49,936 nucleotides of DNA from Paracoccaceae bacterium (GCA_902632125.1 CACPBQ010000011.1:1-49936), one strand, 5' to 3'; positions 26,611-35,413 are shown, numbered from the stretch's first letter. A program made the numbers and translations. The notes: generated by a model from the sequence alone, not told the origin.

Positions 26611-26619
26611 AATTCTAAA
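26603..26619. promoter_or_regulatory. perfect ICE (Irr box) operator
   Basis: TTTAGAA-GAA-TTCTAAA is a perfect 7-3-7 inverted repeat and equals the iron control element consensus (TTTAGAA-N3-TTCTAAA) described for the heme-responsive regulator Irr in alphaproteobacteria. Its overlap with the putative -10 suggests repression of the Fe-S assembly operon when Irr is active at low iron or heme, though Irr can also activate from other positions. It could affect the divergent hydrolase as well. Confidence 0.8.
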
Positions 26620-26691
26620 ATTTAACAATAACATTGAGATGCACTTAAGCGGTGTAGTTCAAAAGGTCAATAATTACTAAACAGGTTTGCT

Positions 26692-27156
26692 ATGAAGCTA
26701 AGCACAAAAGGTAGATACGCGATGGTCGCAATGGTCGATATTGCTATGTCAGCCAAAGAAAATTTGGTCACTCTCGGGGAAATTTCTAGAAGACAAAATA
26801 TCTCAATGCCATATTTAGAACAGTTGTTCGTCAAACTTCGAAGATCGAAATTAGTTACTTCGGTGAGAGGGCCAGGAGGAGGCTATAAATTGGCAAAACC
26901 CCCACACCAGATCCGGGTTGTTGATATACTGACGGCAGTAGAAGAAAGCGTTGACGCAATGAGCCAAGGTGCTGGTGCTTCAGGAGGCCTATCCGGTTCG
27001 AAAGCTCAGTCAATGACAAATCGTCTATGGGAAGGTTTGAGTGCAAATGTATTTGTATACCTTCATCAAACTAGATTATCTGATGTTGTGGAGAACGATC
27101 TTGCACCCTGTCCTGCAGTTCCTACTATTTTTTCGATTGTTTCTGATACTGAATGA
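26692..27156 (+). CDS. iscR: Rrf2-family regulator IscR, lacking the usual cluster cysteines
   Basis: A 154-residue Rrf2-type winged-helix regulator (MKLSTKGRYAMVAMVDIA; SRRQNISMPYLEQLFVKLR; RGPGGGYKLAKP) at the head of the suf operon. Classical IscR binds a [2Fe-2S] cluster through Cys92, Cys98, Cys104 and His107; aligned from the following Leu-Trp, these positions are Gly95, Ser101, Ser107 and Asn110 here. The only cysteine is Cys140 near the C-terminus. A single-cysteine IscR that still binds a cluster has been reported from Rhodobacter sphaeroides, so this is probably that class. The stop overlaps the next start as ATGA. Confidence 0.92.
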   Translation: MKLSTKGRYAMVAMVDIAMSAKENLVTLGEISRRQNISMPYLEQLFVKLRRSKLVTSVRGPGGGYKLAKPPHQIRVVDILTAVEESVDAMSQGAGASGGLSGSKAQSMTNRLWEGLSANVFVYLHQTRLSDVVENDLAPCPAVPTIFSIVSDTE

Positions 27157-28199
27157 GAACTTATTTAGATTACAACTCAACCGCGCCACTAAGAAGAGAA
27201 GTAAAACGGGCTATGATTGACGCTATGGACGTCGTAGGAAATCCCTCATCTGTTCATTGTGAGGGGCGTGCTGCCAGGGCTCTAATCGAAAAAGCTAGGC
27301 TTAAAATTGCAGAGGCAATCGGAGCTGTCGGAGCCGATATAATTTTTACTTCTGGTGCAACAGAGTCTGCCGCACTGGCTCTTGCAGGTCGGAATATCGT
27401 ATGTTCAAATGTGGAGCATGAGGCAGTTACAAGTTGGTGTAGCTCTAGGCTGTCAACTTGCTCGAATGGACTTGTTAATCTACAAGACCCAGAGCGATCT
27501 GCGCTTCAAGTTGCTAATTCCGAAACAGGAATTATTCAAGAATATAAAGAAGGTATCTGGCTTTCTGATATGACACAGGCTTTTGGCAAGATACCGCTCG
27601 CCTTTAATTGGAATGGTTGTCATTGTGCAATGATTTCTGCTCATAAGATTGGTGGCCCAAAGGGTATAGGCGCTTTAATCGTTAAAAGGGGAACAGATTT
27701 AGCCGCTCAAATCAAAGGTGGTGGCCAAGAAATGGGTCGGCGATCTGGTACTGAGAATTTGCTGGGTATAGTTGGATTTGGGGCTGCTGCTCAAGCTGTA
27801 CATAAAGACTTGGAAAATGGTGAATGGGAAAAGATTTCAGAATTTAGAATGATTCTAGAAAATATGATTGAAGAATTCTCAGATGTTCCTATCTTAGTAG
27901 GTAAGGATTCTAAACGATTGCCTAATACGACGTGTTTAATAACGCCAGGATGGAGAGGAGAAACGCAAGTCATGCAAATGGATCTAGAGGGCATTGCAGT
28001 CTCTGCTGGGTCCGCATGTTCTAGCGGAAAAGTAAAACCAAGCGATGTTCTTTGCGCAATGGGGTTTTCAGAAGAGCAAGCTTCTTGCGCACTCAGAGTT
28101 TCTTTAGGTTTAGAGACAACAAAAGATGAAGTTATAAGGTTTGCAGATACTTGGGCAAAAAAGTTTGAAAACAACTTAAAAAGAAAAAATAATATTTGA
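27153..28199 (+). CDS. cysteine desulfurase (NifS/IscS type)
   Basis: A PLP enzyme taking sulfur from cysteine as a protein persulfide for Fe-S cluster assembly. The 348 residues are shorter than classical IscS (~400). Visible sites are His89 (VEHEAV), Asp139, the PLP lysine Lys165 (SAHKIGGPKG), the RSGTEN motif and catalytic Cys289 in SAGSACSSGKVKPS, a group I-like loop. It starts within iscR and precedes sufB by 13 bases. Because sufS ends the same operon, this is one of two desulfurases in the unit. Its acceptor protein is not evident here. Confidence 0.93.
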   Translation: MRTYLDYNSTAPLRREVKRAMIDAMDVVGNPSSVHCEGRAARALIEKARLKIAEAIGAVGADIIFTSGATESAALALAGRNIVCSNVEHEAVTSWCSSRLSTCSNGLVNLQDPERSALQVANSETGIIQEYKEGIWLSDMTQAFGKIPLAFNWNGCHCAMISAHKIGGPKGIGALIVKRGTDLAAQIKGGGQEMGRRSGTENLLGIVGFGAAAQAVHKDLENGEWEKISEFRMILENMIEEFSDVPILVGKDSKRLPNTTCLITPGWRGETQVMQMDLEGIAVSAGSACSSGKVKPSDVLCAMGFSEEQASCALRVSLGLETTKDEVIRFADTWAKKFENNLKRKNNI

Positions 28200-28212
28200 A
28201 TGAGGGCCTATA

Positions 28213-29736
28213 ATGGCGAGTTTTGAAAGTGTAGATGTAAAAGAAGGTGTTGATCAGGAAACTATTGACGCCGTTAGAGAAGTGGGTGGTGCGTATAAAT
28301 ACGGTTGGGAGACTGATATTGAGATGGAATACGCTCCAAAAGGTCTGGATGCTGCTATTGTAAAGCTAATAAGCGAAAAAAACAACGAACCAGAATGGAT
28401 GACGGATTGGCGACTTAAAGCCTTCAATCGATGGGAAAAAATCAAAGAGCCTAAATGGTCTATGGTTAATTATCCTGAAATTAATTTTCAGGATCAGTAT
28501 TATTACGCACGACCAAAATCAATGGCTGAAAAACCAAAATCTCTGGATGAAGTAGATCCAAAATTACTAGCTACCTATGACAAATTAGGAATTCCATTGA
28601 AAGAACAGATGTTACTTGCGGGCGTTGAAGCCAATGAAGAGGTTGAGAAGGGCGAGCGTAAAGTGGCTGTTGACGCCGTTTTCGATAGTGTTTCGGTTGG
28701 AACAACTTTTCAAAAAGAGCTTAAAAATGCAGGTGTTATTTTTTGTTCAATATCTGAAGCGATACGCGAGCATCCCGAATTAGTTAAAAAATATCTTGGT
28801 AGTGTTGTTCCCATCACCGATAATTATTACGCAACATTAAATTCCGCTGTATTTTCTGACGGGTCGTTTGTTTATATTCCGCCAGGTGTTAGATGTCCAA
28901 TGGAGCTTTCAACCTATTTCCGCATTAACGCAGAAAACACAGGCCAGTTTGAGCGAACGCTGATTATAGCTGATAAAGGCAGCTATGTGTCTTATCTCGA
29001 AGGGTGCACAGCTCCAAAAAGAGATACGGCCCAGCTTCACGCGGCTGTTGTAGAGATTATTGTGGAAGAGGATGCCGAAGTCAAATATTCGACTGTTCAA
29101 AATTGGTTTCCTGGCGATGAAGATGGAAATGGCGGGATATATAATTTTGTTACCAAAAGAGCTGATTGTCGGGGATATAGATCAAAGGTCATGTGGACCC
29201 AAGTTGAGACAGGTTCGGCCGTAACTTGGAAATATCCTTCCTGTATTCTGAGAGGTGAAGAGAGCCAAGGTGAATTTTATTCAATTGCTATAACTAATAA
29301 TCATCAACAGGCCGATACTGGAACTAAGATGGTGCATTTGGGTAAGAATTCAAAGTCAAGAATTGTTTCTAAAGGAATAAGTGCAGGTTTTGCCCAAAAT
29401 ACTTACAGAGGATTAGTTTCGATGCACCCAAGGGCGAAAAGTAGTAGAAACTATACACAATGTGATAGTTTGCTAATAGGTGACAAATGTGGAGCTCATA
29501 CAGTTCCCTATATTGAAGTTAAGAATAATAGTTCTCGCGTTGAGCATGAGGCAACGACTTCAAAAGTCGACGATGACCAGCTCTTTTATTGTAGGCAGAG
29601 AGGGATGGATGAGGAAGAAGCAGTCGCTCTTGTTGTAAACGGCTTCTGTAAAGATGTTCTTCAAGCCCTTCCGATGGAATTCGCAATGGAGGCGCAACAA
29701 CTTGTTGCAATTAGTTTAGAAGGAAGTGTTGGTTAA
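28213..29736 (+). CDS. sufB: Fe-S cluster assembly protein SufB
   Basis: SufB is the scaffold subunit of the SufBC2D complex on which clusters form. The 507-residue product has the SufB/D family beta-helix, with the conserved [14 protein letters not shown]-like region, [19 protein letters not shown] and the C-terminal [18 protein letters not shown]. The start has GAGGG (28202-28206) six bases upstream. It is followed by a 70-base gap containing the small hairpin AAAGG/CCTTT, then sufC. Confidence 0.97.
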   Translation: MASFESVDVKEGVDQETIDAVREVGGAYKYGWETDIEMEYAPKGLDAAIVKLISEKNNEPEWMTDWRLKAFNRWEKIKEPKWSMVNYPEINFQDQYYYARPKSMAEKPKSLDEVDPKLLATYDKLGIPLKEQMLLAGVEANEEVEKGERKVAVDAVFDSVSVGTTFQKELKNAGVIFCSISEAIREHPELVKKYLGSVVPITDNYYATLNSAVFSDGSFVYIPPGVRCPMELSTYFRINAENTGQFERTLIIADKGSYVSYLEGCTAPKRDTAQLHAAVVEIIVEEDAEVKYSTVQNWFPGDEDGNGGIYNFVTKRADCRGYRSKVMWTQVETGSAVTWKYPSCILRGEESQGEFYSIAITNNHQQADTGTKMVHLGKNSKSRIVSKGISAGFAQNTYRGLVSMHPRAKSSRNYTQCDSLLIGDKCGAHTVPYIEVKNNSSRVEHEATTSKVDDDQLFYCRQRGMDEEEAVALVVNGFCKDVLQALPMEFAMEAQQLVAISLEGSVG

Positions 29737-29806
29737 AAAGGAGAAACCTTTCTTCGAAGTTGCAAACCATATTGTTTCACATTTTTTGCTAAATTAAGGA
29801 CGCTAG

Positions 29807-30562
29807 ATGTTAAATATTAAAGATTTACGAGTTAATCTTGAAGATGAAAATAAAGAAATTCTTAAGGGTGTAGACCTAACAGTCGATGCAGGAAAAGTCC
29901 ACGCTATCATGGGACCAAATGGATCGGGTAAATCAACTCTGTCTTATGTACTTTCTGGCAAAGAAGGCTATGAGGTTACGCATGGTAGTATAGTGTTAAA
30001 TGATAGTGATATTCTCGAAATGGAGCCTGAAGAGAGAGCTGCAGCGGGATTATTTTTAGCCTTTCAGTATCCCGTAGAAATTCCCGGTGTAGGAAACATG
30101 ACTTTCCTCAGAACGGCTGTCAATGCGCAGCGCAAGGCAAGAGGAGAGAAAGAAATTAGTGCGACCGACTTCTTAAAACAAGTAAGAGAACGAGCCAGTT
30201 CGTTACAAATTGATGCTGAGATGTTGAAGCGCCCGGTTAATGTTGGATTTTCGGGAGGCGAAAAAAAACGTAATGAAATATTGCAAATGGCAATGTTAGA
30301 GCCAAAAATGTGTATTCTAGATGAGACCGACTCGGGGTTAGACGTTGACGCTATGAAGTTGGTTGCTAAGGGAGTTAATTCTTTACGTGATAATGGTAGG
30401 GGGTTTTTAGTGATAACCCACTATCAACGTTTGCTTGATCATATAAAACCAGACGTAGTGCACATAATGGCAGATGGAAAAATTGTTAAATCTGGTGGTC
30501 CTGAATTAGCGCTTGAGGTTGAAAACAATGGCTATAGTGATATCCTGTCGGAGGTTGCTTAA
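29807..30562 (+). CDS. sufC: Fe-S cluster assembly ATPase SufC
   Basis: SufC is the ABC-type ATPase of SufBC2D that drives structural changes in the scaffold. The 251-residue protein has Walker A GPNGSGKS (36-43), the SufC-type signature SGGEKKRNEILQM and Walker B ILDETDSGLDVDAM, with the SufC-specific Asp-Glu-Thr-Asp instead of Asp-Glu-Pro. AAGGA (29796-29800) lies six bases before the ATG. It overlaps sufD at TAATG. Confidence 0.97.
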   Translation: MLNIKDLRVNLEDENKEILKGVDLTVDAGKVHAIMGPNGSGKSTLSYVLSGKEGYEVTHGSIVLNDSDILEMEPEERAAAGLFLAFQYPVEIPGVGNMTFLRTAVNAQRKARGEKEISATDFLKQVRERASSLQIDAEMLKRPVNVGFSGGEKKRNEILQMAMLEPKMCILDETDSGLDVDAMKLVAKGVNSLRDNGRGFLVITHYQRLLDHIKPDVVHIMADGKIVKSGGPELALEVENNGYSDILSEVA

Positions 30563-31839
30563 TGGCGCTCGAGCAGCAAAACTTCAATCCTATTGAAAAT
30601 GCAAAGTCCCAGTTAAAAAACCATAATAGAGGATGGAGTCAGAAATCTAGAGAAAGTGCTTTGATTAGGCTATCAAGTATTGGATTGCCTAATCATCGAG
30701 ATGAATACTGGAAGTACACAAATCCTGCTGAACTGTTAACAAATGATTTGCACGGATTGGCCGTGACTGATCACGAGGAGGCGAATGTATTTGCTGAAGT
30801 AGACGCCCTGAAAATTATATTTTGTGATGGAATATTCAAACCTGATTTATCCGACGAATTCTTATCCGATAATATCAGTATTAACAGACTTGCGGATAAA
30901 GGCGACTTACATTGGGCACAAAATTACTATGGTGCACTTGAAAAACATAGTCACACCCCGGTAGCTCGGCCGTTAGCAGCTTTGAATACTGCTACCGCTT
31001 CTGACGGTGTTCTAATACACGTAAAGGGAAATATTGATAAGCCAATCCTAATCTTAGGTTTGCAAAATGTTCAGGCTGAGGCGACGCTGCATCATATAAT
31101 AAAAATTGATCCTGGTTGTTCTTTGACGCTCTTAGAAAGTGGTTCTTTTGCTACAAAGCTTAATACTGTGATGGAGGTGTTTCTAGAAAAGGGCGCGAAT
31201 TTCGAACATGTTCGAACTCAGGGTAAGGATCATGATCGTGTAGCGGCAACTCATATTTTTTCAGATATCAAAGAAAATGCAAAATTTAAATCATTTACAC
31301 TTACCGCGAATGGTATTTTGACCCGAAACGAATGTGTTTTAAATTTATCGGGTGATGACTGTGTAGCTCATGTGGCTGGAGCCTCGGTAGGAGACGGTAA
31401 AACATTTCATCACGATGACACTGTATTTATAACGCATGATGCAGTTGCCTGTGAAAGCAGACAAGTTTTTAAAAAAGTTTTAAGAAATGGTGCTACTGGT
31501 GTTTTTCAAGGAAAAATTTTAGTAAAGGAGGGGGCACAAAAAACAGATGGGTATCAAATTAGCCAATCACTTTTACTGGACGATGATAGCCAGTTTTTAG
31601 CTAAACCAGAGCTTGAAATTTATGCAGATGATGTGGCTTGTTCACATGGATCTACTTCTGGCGCTATAGATGAACAAGCATTGTTTTATTTATGTAGTCG
31701 TGGAATTTCAAGAAATGATGCTACCGATATGCTGACTTTAGCTTTTCTAGCTGAGGCTGTAGAGGAAATTGAAAATAAAAATGTAGCCAATATTATTGTG
31801 GAAAAAATCAGTGCTTGGTTATCACGGCGCAAAAACTAA
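30562..31839 (+). CDS. sufD: Fe-S cluster assembly protein SufD
   Basis: SufD pairs with SufB in the scaffold complex and aids iron entry. The 425-residue protein has the family N-terminal helical part (RDEYWKYTNP), the middle beta-helix and the C-terminal DVACSHGSTSGAIDEQALFYLCSRG motif with the conserved Cys and His. Its start shares a base with the sufC stop (GGAGG at 30550-30554), and its own stop is TAATG-coupled to the next ORF. Confidence 0.96.
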   Translation: MALEQQNFNPIENAKSQLKNHNRGWSQKSRESALIRLSSIGLPNHRDEYWKYTNPAELLTNDLHGLAVTDHEEANVFAEVDALKIIFCDGIFKPDLSDEFLSDNISINRLADKGDLHWAQNYYGALEKHSHTPVARPLAALNTATASDGVLIHVKGNIDKPILILGLQNVQAEATLHHIIKIDPGCSLTLLESGSFATKLNTVMEVFLEKGANFEHVRTQGKDHDRVAATHIFSDIKENAKFKSFTLTANGILTRNECVLNLSGDDCVAHVAGASVGDGKTFHHDDTVFITHDAVACESRQVFKKVLRNGATGVFQGKILVKEGAQKTDGYQISQSLLLDDDSQFLAKPELEIYADDVACSHGSTSGAIDEQALFYLCSRGISRNDATDMLTLAFLAEAVEEIENKNVANIIVEKISAWLSRRKN

Positions 31840-32315
31840 TGTCAGTCGTTATCAATATAGCAAGAACTTACTACAAGCCAATACAAACTTATTCGAAATT
31901 GTTTGCATCTGGTGCTTCTGAGAAAGAAAACCTGGCATATTTAGTAGGTGGATGCGTTATCAGTTTCGTTGCTCAATGGCCAGCACAATCAAGGCAGGCA
32001 TTTACAAATCAACAACCAGTAGACGAGTTGATGGGAGCGATTTTGTTATCAAATTTATTTTTACTCCCATTGATTTTTTATTTAATTTCAACAGTTTTTT
32101 ACTTATTTACCAAAATTTTTCGAAGTAATATTTTAGGATCCGAATTAAGATTGATAATTTTTTGGGCGTATTTGGCTGCAACCCCAATATTATTACTTGT
32201 AGGATTAGTGGAAGGTTTCTTAGGAAAGAATTATCAATATTTTATAGTTGCTGGTCTGTGGCTAGCTACTTTTCTTTCGTTCATTTATTCGGGGTTCAGG
32301 GGGCGCACTTTATGA
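31839..32315 (+). CDS. membrane protein of unknown function inside the suf operon
   Basis: A protein of 158 residues with about four membrane helices (hydrophobic runs near 39-50, 70-92, 105-123 and 130-150). I start it at ATG 31839, overlapping the sufD stop, rather than at an in-frame TTG inside sufD. Its stop overlaps the next ORF as ATGA. It resembles the Yip1-like proteins found in roseobacter suf operons in overall shape, but I recognise no decisive motif. Tight coupling suggests a link to Fe-S assembly at the membrane, which is only inferred. Confidence 0.75.
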   Translation: MSVVINIARTYYKPIQTYSKLFASGASEKENLAYLVGGCVISFVAQWPAQSRQAFTNQQPVDELMGAILLSNLFLLPLIFYLISTVFYLFTKIFRSNILGSELRLIIFWAYLAATPILLLVGLVEGFLGKNYQYFIVAGLWLATFLSFIYSGFRGRTL

Positions 32316-32884
32316 GTTTATCATTGAAGTCTCTTATTGTAGAAACTCTTACGGCTCCCAGAGAAGCAGCTAACCAAATTATTGCTTTGGGAATATCGCG
32401 CCAAACCTCCATCATGGCTATTATTTTGACGGTGTGTATTACCGTAGTTTTATTCTTTCTCGATTTGAACAGCTCCTCCAACTCAATAATCCTTCCTTTA
32501 CTGATGCATCACCCATTAGTTCTCGCTATTGTTATGATTTTTGGTACGCTATGGTCAGCTTTTGTAATAAGTTTTTTCGGTAGAATTCTTGGTGGAACCG
32601 AAAATATAGACAATATTCTAGTTCTTTTGGCTTGGGGGCAGGCTGTACAAGTTGGCTTTCAGGTTATGGCTACCTTAATTGCTTTCTTTTCAATACAACT
32701 CGCAGCATTGTTCCAGTTAGGCGTTTTCTTTATCTATATCTGGATTTTTATTTCTTTTATCGATGTGGCTCTAAAATTGGAAAATTTGTTTAAAGCTTTT
32801 TTTGTCACATTTTCTGGCTTAATCGCTGCCTTTATAAGTGTCAGCATGGTTTTATCATTGGTTGTGGGACTGTTTAATGTTTGA
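32312..32884 (+). CDS. Yip1-family-like membrane protein
   Basis: A 190-residue inner-membrane protein with an N-terminal cytoplasmic stretch (KSLIVETLTAPREAANQIIAL) typical of bacterial Yip1-domain proteins, followed by about five hydrophobic segments. The ATG at 32312 overlaps the previous stop as ATGA, and the 3' end overlaps sufS by eight bases. Longer in-frame starts lie inside the preceding gene and are rejected. Yip1-like genes next to sufS occur in other Rhodobacterales (from memory). Function is unknown. Confidence 0.78.
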   Translation: MSLSLKSLIVETLTAPREAANQIIALGISRQTSIMAIILTVCITVVLFFLDLNSSSNSIILPLLMHHPLVLAIVMIFGTLWSAFVISFFGRILGGTENIDNILVLLAWGQAVQVGFQVMATLIAFFSIQLAALFQLGVFFIYIWIFISFIDVALKLENLFKAFFVTFSGLIAAFISVSMVLSLVVGLFNV

Positions 32885-34097
32885 CGTGTCGCAAATAAGA
32901 AAAGACTTTCCAATTCTGGCACGAGAGGTTAATGGAAAACCTTTGGTTTATCTTGATAATGGCGCTTCTTCGCAGAAACCGGAAGTGGTAATTAATGCAG
33001 TAGCACGCGCATATAAAGAAGAATACGCTAATGTTCATAGAGGTTTACACTATCTTTCTAATGTCGCTACAGAAAAATATGAAAGCGTGCGCGGAGTTGT
33101 GGCGAAGTTTTTAAATGCTTCAGATGAGAATGAAATTATACTTAATTCAGGGACGACTGAAGGTATAAATATGGTTGCCTATGGGTGGGCTATGGAGCAT
33201 CTGAATGAAGGTGACAATATCGTTTTAAGTGTAATGGAACATCACGCCAATATTGTCCCATGGCATTTTTTGCGCGAAAGAATGGGTATAGAATTAAAGT
33301 GGGTCGGCATAGATGATAACGGAAATCTTGATACTCAATCGGTTCTCGACGCTATTGATGAAAAAACTAGGTTGGTTGCAATTACACATATGTCAAATGT
33401 GCTTGGAACAATAGTAGATGTAAAAACTATATGTCATCAGGCTAAAGCGCTCGGAGTTGCAACCCTAATTGATGGTTCACAAGCTGCAGTACACATGCCA
33501 ATAGATGTTCAGGAAATTGGCTGTGATTTTTATCCGATCACTGGTCATAAATTATGTGGGCCAACAGCTTCAGGTGCGATTTATGTTTGTTCTGAACGAA
33601 TGGCAGAGATGCGGCCGTTTTTAGGGGGCGGCGACATGATCAAAGAAGTTCATAAGGATAGCATAATATACAATGATGCACCAATGAAGTTTGAGGCTGG
33701 GACACCTGGTATTGTGCAAACTATAGGCTTCGGTGTGGCTTTAAATTACATGATGAAAATTGGTTTAAAGAATATTGCAGAATATGAAGCTGGGTTAAAA
33801 GACTATGCATTTAAAAAATTGACTTCTTTGAATTGGCTCAAACTTCAGGGAGTGTCAAAAGATAAAGGGGCTATTTTTTCTTTTACAATGGAGAATGCGG
33901 GTCACGCTCATGATATTTCCACCATCTTGGACAAGAAAGGCGTTGCGGTAAGGGCCGGCCAGCATTGCGCTGGACCGTTAATGGACCATTTGGGCATTAC
34001 AGCATCTTGCAGGGCGTCTTTTGCTTTTTATAATACCAAGGCTGAGGTAGATGCTTTGGTAGACGCCCTACACGTGGCCAATGATTTATTATCTTAA
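32877..34097 (+). CDS. sufS: cysteine desulfurase SufS
   Basis: SufS supplies sulfur to SufB, usually through SufE or SufU. The 406 residues equal the typical length. Visible are the N-terminal LDNGASSQKP motif, PLP Lys225 in ITGHKLCGPTASG and catalytic Cys364 in RAGQHCAGPLM, the short group II loop. The ATG at 32877 overlaps the preceding ORF by eight bases; the frame opens upstream at 32838 but that is within the Yip1-like gene. No sufE, sufA or sufT follows, so those functions must be elsewhere. Confidence 0.96.
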   Translation: MFDVSQIRKDFPILAREVNGKPLVYLDNGASSQKPEVVINAVARAYKEEYANVHRGLHYLSNVATEKYESVRGVVAKFLNASDENEIILNSGTTEGINMVAYGWAMEHLNEGDNIVLSVMEHHANIVPWHFLRERMGIELKWVGIDDNGNLDTQSVLDAIDEKTRLVAITHMSNVLGTIVDVKTICHQAKALGVATLIDGSQAAVHMPIDVQEIGCDFYPITGHKLCGPTASGAIYVCSERMAEMRPFLGGGDMIKEVHKDSIIYNDAPMKFEAGTPGIVQTIGFGVALNYMMKIGLKNIAEYEAGLKDYAFKKLTSLNWLKLQGVSKDKGAIFSFTMENAGHAHDISTILDKKGVAVRAGQHCAGPLMDHLGITASCRASFAFYNTKAEVDALVDALHVANDLLS

Positions 34098-34131
34098 AAA
34101 TTTTTATCAAGAAGTAGAAAAAGCTGACTTA

Positions 34132-34323
34132 TTAAAGCTCATCTGTTTTAAGTATATAAGTGATCAGCAATACCCCGATAAGCAGGCCAAAGGCCGCAAA
34201 ATATTTTAAAAAATAAAGGACTGGGTGGATCAAGAAGATGCTCGCAGCACATAAAATTACAAACAACATTGTAAAAAACAGTGGAGTAAATTTTCCCTTA
34301 ACAGTAATTTTTTTTTTATTCAT
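34132..34323 (-). CDS. small two-helix membrane protein (hypothetical)
   Basis: A 63-residue ORF with a basic start (MNKKKITVKGKF) and two hydrophobic segments (about 14-32 and 35-57), ending with a short charged tail. The composition looks like a genuine small inner-membrane protein. However, the AAAGG upstream is only three bases from the ATG, and a plus-strand terminator lies just beyond its start, meaning a suf transcript may run antisense to it. I do not recognise a family. Confidence 0.55.
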   Translation of the reverse strand: MNKKKITVKGKFTPLFFTMLFVILCAASIFLIHPVLYFLKYFAAFGLLIGVLLITYILKTDEL

Positions 34324-34340
34324 ACGCCTTTAAACCTATC

Positions 34341-34375
34341 CCGACACGAAAACGTAGTGTGTTCGGTAATTTTTT
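34341..34375 (+). terminator. possible terminator of the suf operon
   Basis: CCGACAC (34341-34347) pairs with GTG-T-TCGG (34359-34366, one bulged base), followed after TAA by six T (34370-34375). The orientation would end plus-strand transcripts about 245 bases after sufS. The bulge and the offset T-run make it moderate at best. Confidence 0.45.
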
Positions 34376-34400
34376 CAATTTGTGATAAAGCGCGTTCGAA

Positions 34401-34423
34401 TTAGACACTTAATTATTGTCTAA
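34401..34423. promoter_or_regulatory. dyad between EamA gene and small membrane ORF
   Basis: TTAGACA (34401-34407) and TGTCTAA (34417-34423) are perfect inverted 7-base arms with a 9-base spacer. A second short palindrome, TTGGTGACCAA, lies at 34447-34457. Neither is followed by a T-run on the minus strand, so they look like operators rather than a terminator for the EamA gene. Confidence 0.35.
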
Positions 34424-34501
34424 ATGCGTCATTTCTTGTGTGCATTTTGGTGACCAACCGTGAACATTCTGATCATATTTACAAACCAAAAAATCATTTC
34501 T

Positions 34502-35413
34502 TTACTTTGGAAAAGAGGATAAAGCCTTTTCCATAATTCCGGATGCTAAAACAACCCCGATAGCAACTGTGAAAATTCCTAGAGATTTTATAATATTAAT
34601 TGTTTCGCCTAAAAAGAAGAAGCCACCAATTAAAGCCAGTATAGGTGTTAAAGCGCCAAATGCTGCAGTTTGTGCAGGCCCTAATTGCCTAATAGCAAAA
34701 TTATACAATAGCATCGCCAAAATAGCGATGAGCAGACCTTGAAGAATAATCATTGAAAAAATGTCAAAAGTTGATGCTTTTACGAATGATACGTCTCCGA
34801 AAATCACTAAAGTCGGTGCTACTACAGCAGTTCCCCAGAAAAGTCCAAATACTAAACCGGTCACAGGATCTATACCGCTTTTTCGAAAATAAACGGTATA
34901 CATGGACCACATTCCAGATCCTGCAAGAAATAGACAATGGCCTTTCCAAGTATTCTGGCCGCTTGACGACAAAATACTGTAAGAACCAACTAAAATAGCG
35001 CCCAACAATATAATGATTAACCCTAAAAATCTGATTTTAGTTGGCTTTTCTCCAGTAATAGTAAATGCGAATAGAGCTGTCCAAAAAGGTAGCATGCCGG
35101 CCGCCAATGCCCCAGCATCTGATGCAGGTGCATAATAGACACCAGTTGAAATGAGATACGGAAAAACAGCAGTGGCGCCCAATGCGATCATGAATAGACT
35201 AAAAATCGATTGGCCTCGTATAATTACTCCCGATTTCAACATTAGCGGGAGCATAATTAAAAATGCTGGGACTAGCCTCAATATAAGAACTTCGTCAACT
35301 GTGAGGTTTCCACTCACTGCAAATCTAGTTCCAACAAGAAAAGCTGCCCATATCACCACAGTGGCAAACGCTGCTAAAACGCCTAACAAGTAAGAATTTT
35401 TTGCATGAAGCAT
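34502..35413 (-). CDS. EamA/DMT-family transporter
   Basis: A 303-residue inner-membrane transporter of the drug/metabolite superfamily with about ten helices arranged as two EamA repeats; the second repeat ends with the typical LGPAQTAAFGALTPILALIGGFFFLGET. Members export or import small metabolites, and the substrate cannot be predicted. It lies 76 bases downstream of the bicupin gene on the same strand, so a functional link is possible but unproven. Confidence 0.87.
   Translation of the reverse strand: MLHAKNSYLLGVLAAFATVVIWAAFLVGTRFAVSGNLTVDEVLILRLVPAFLIMLPLMLKSGVIIRGQSIFSLFMIALGATAVFPYLISTGVYYAPASDAGALAAGMLPFWTALFAFTITGEKPTKIRFLGLIIILLGAILVGSYSILSSSGQNTWKGHCLFLAGSGMWSMYTVYFRKSGIDPVTGLVFGLFWGTAVVAPTLVIFGDVSFVKASTFDIFSMIILQGLLIAILAMLLYNFAIRQLGPAQTAAFGALTPILALIGGFFFLGETINIIKSLGIFTVAIGVVLASGIMEKALSSFPK

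Noticed and set aside
29737-29806. Terminator or small gene between sufB and sufC
   Set aside because: Only a 5-bp AAAGG/CCTTT stem without a T-run is present, and the gap is too short for a gene.
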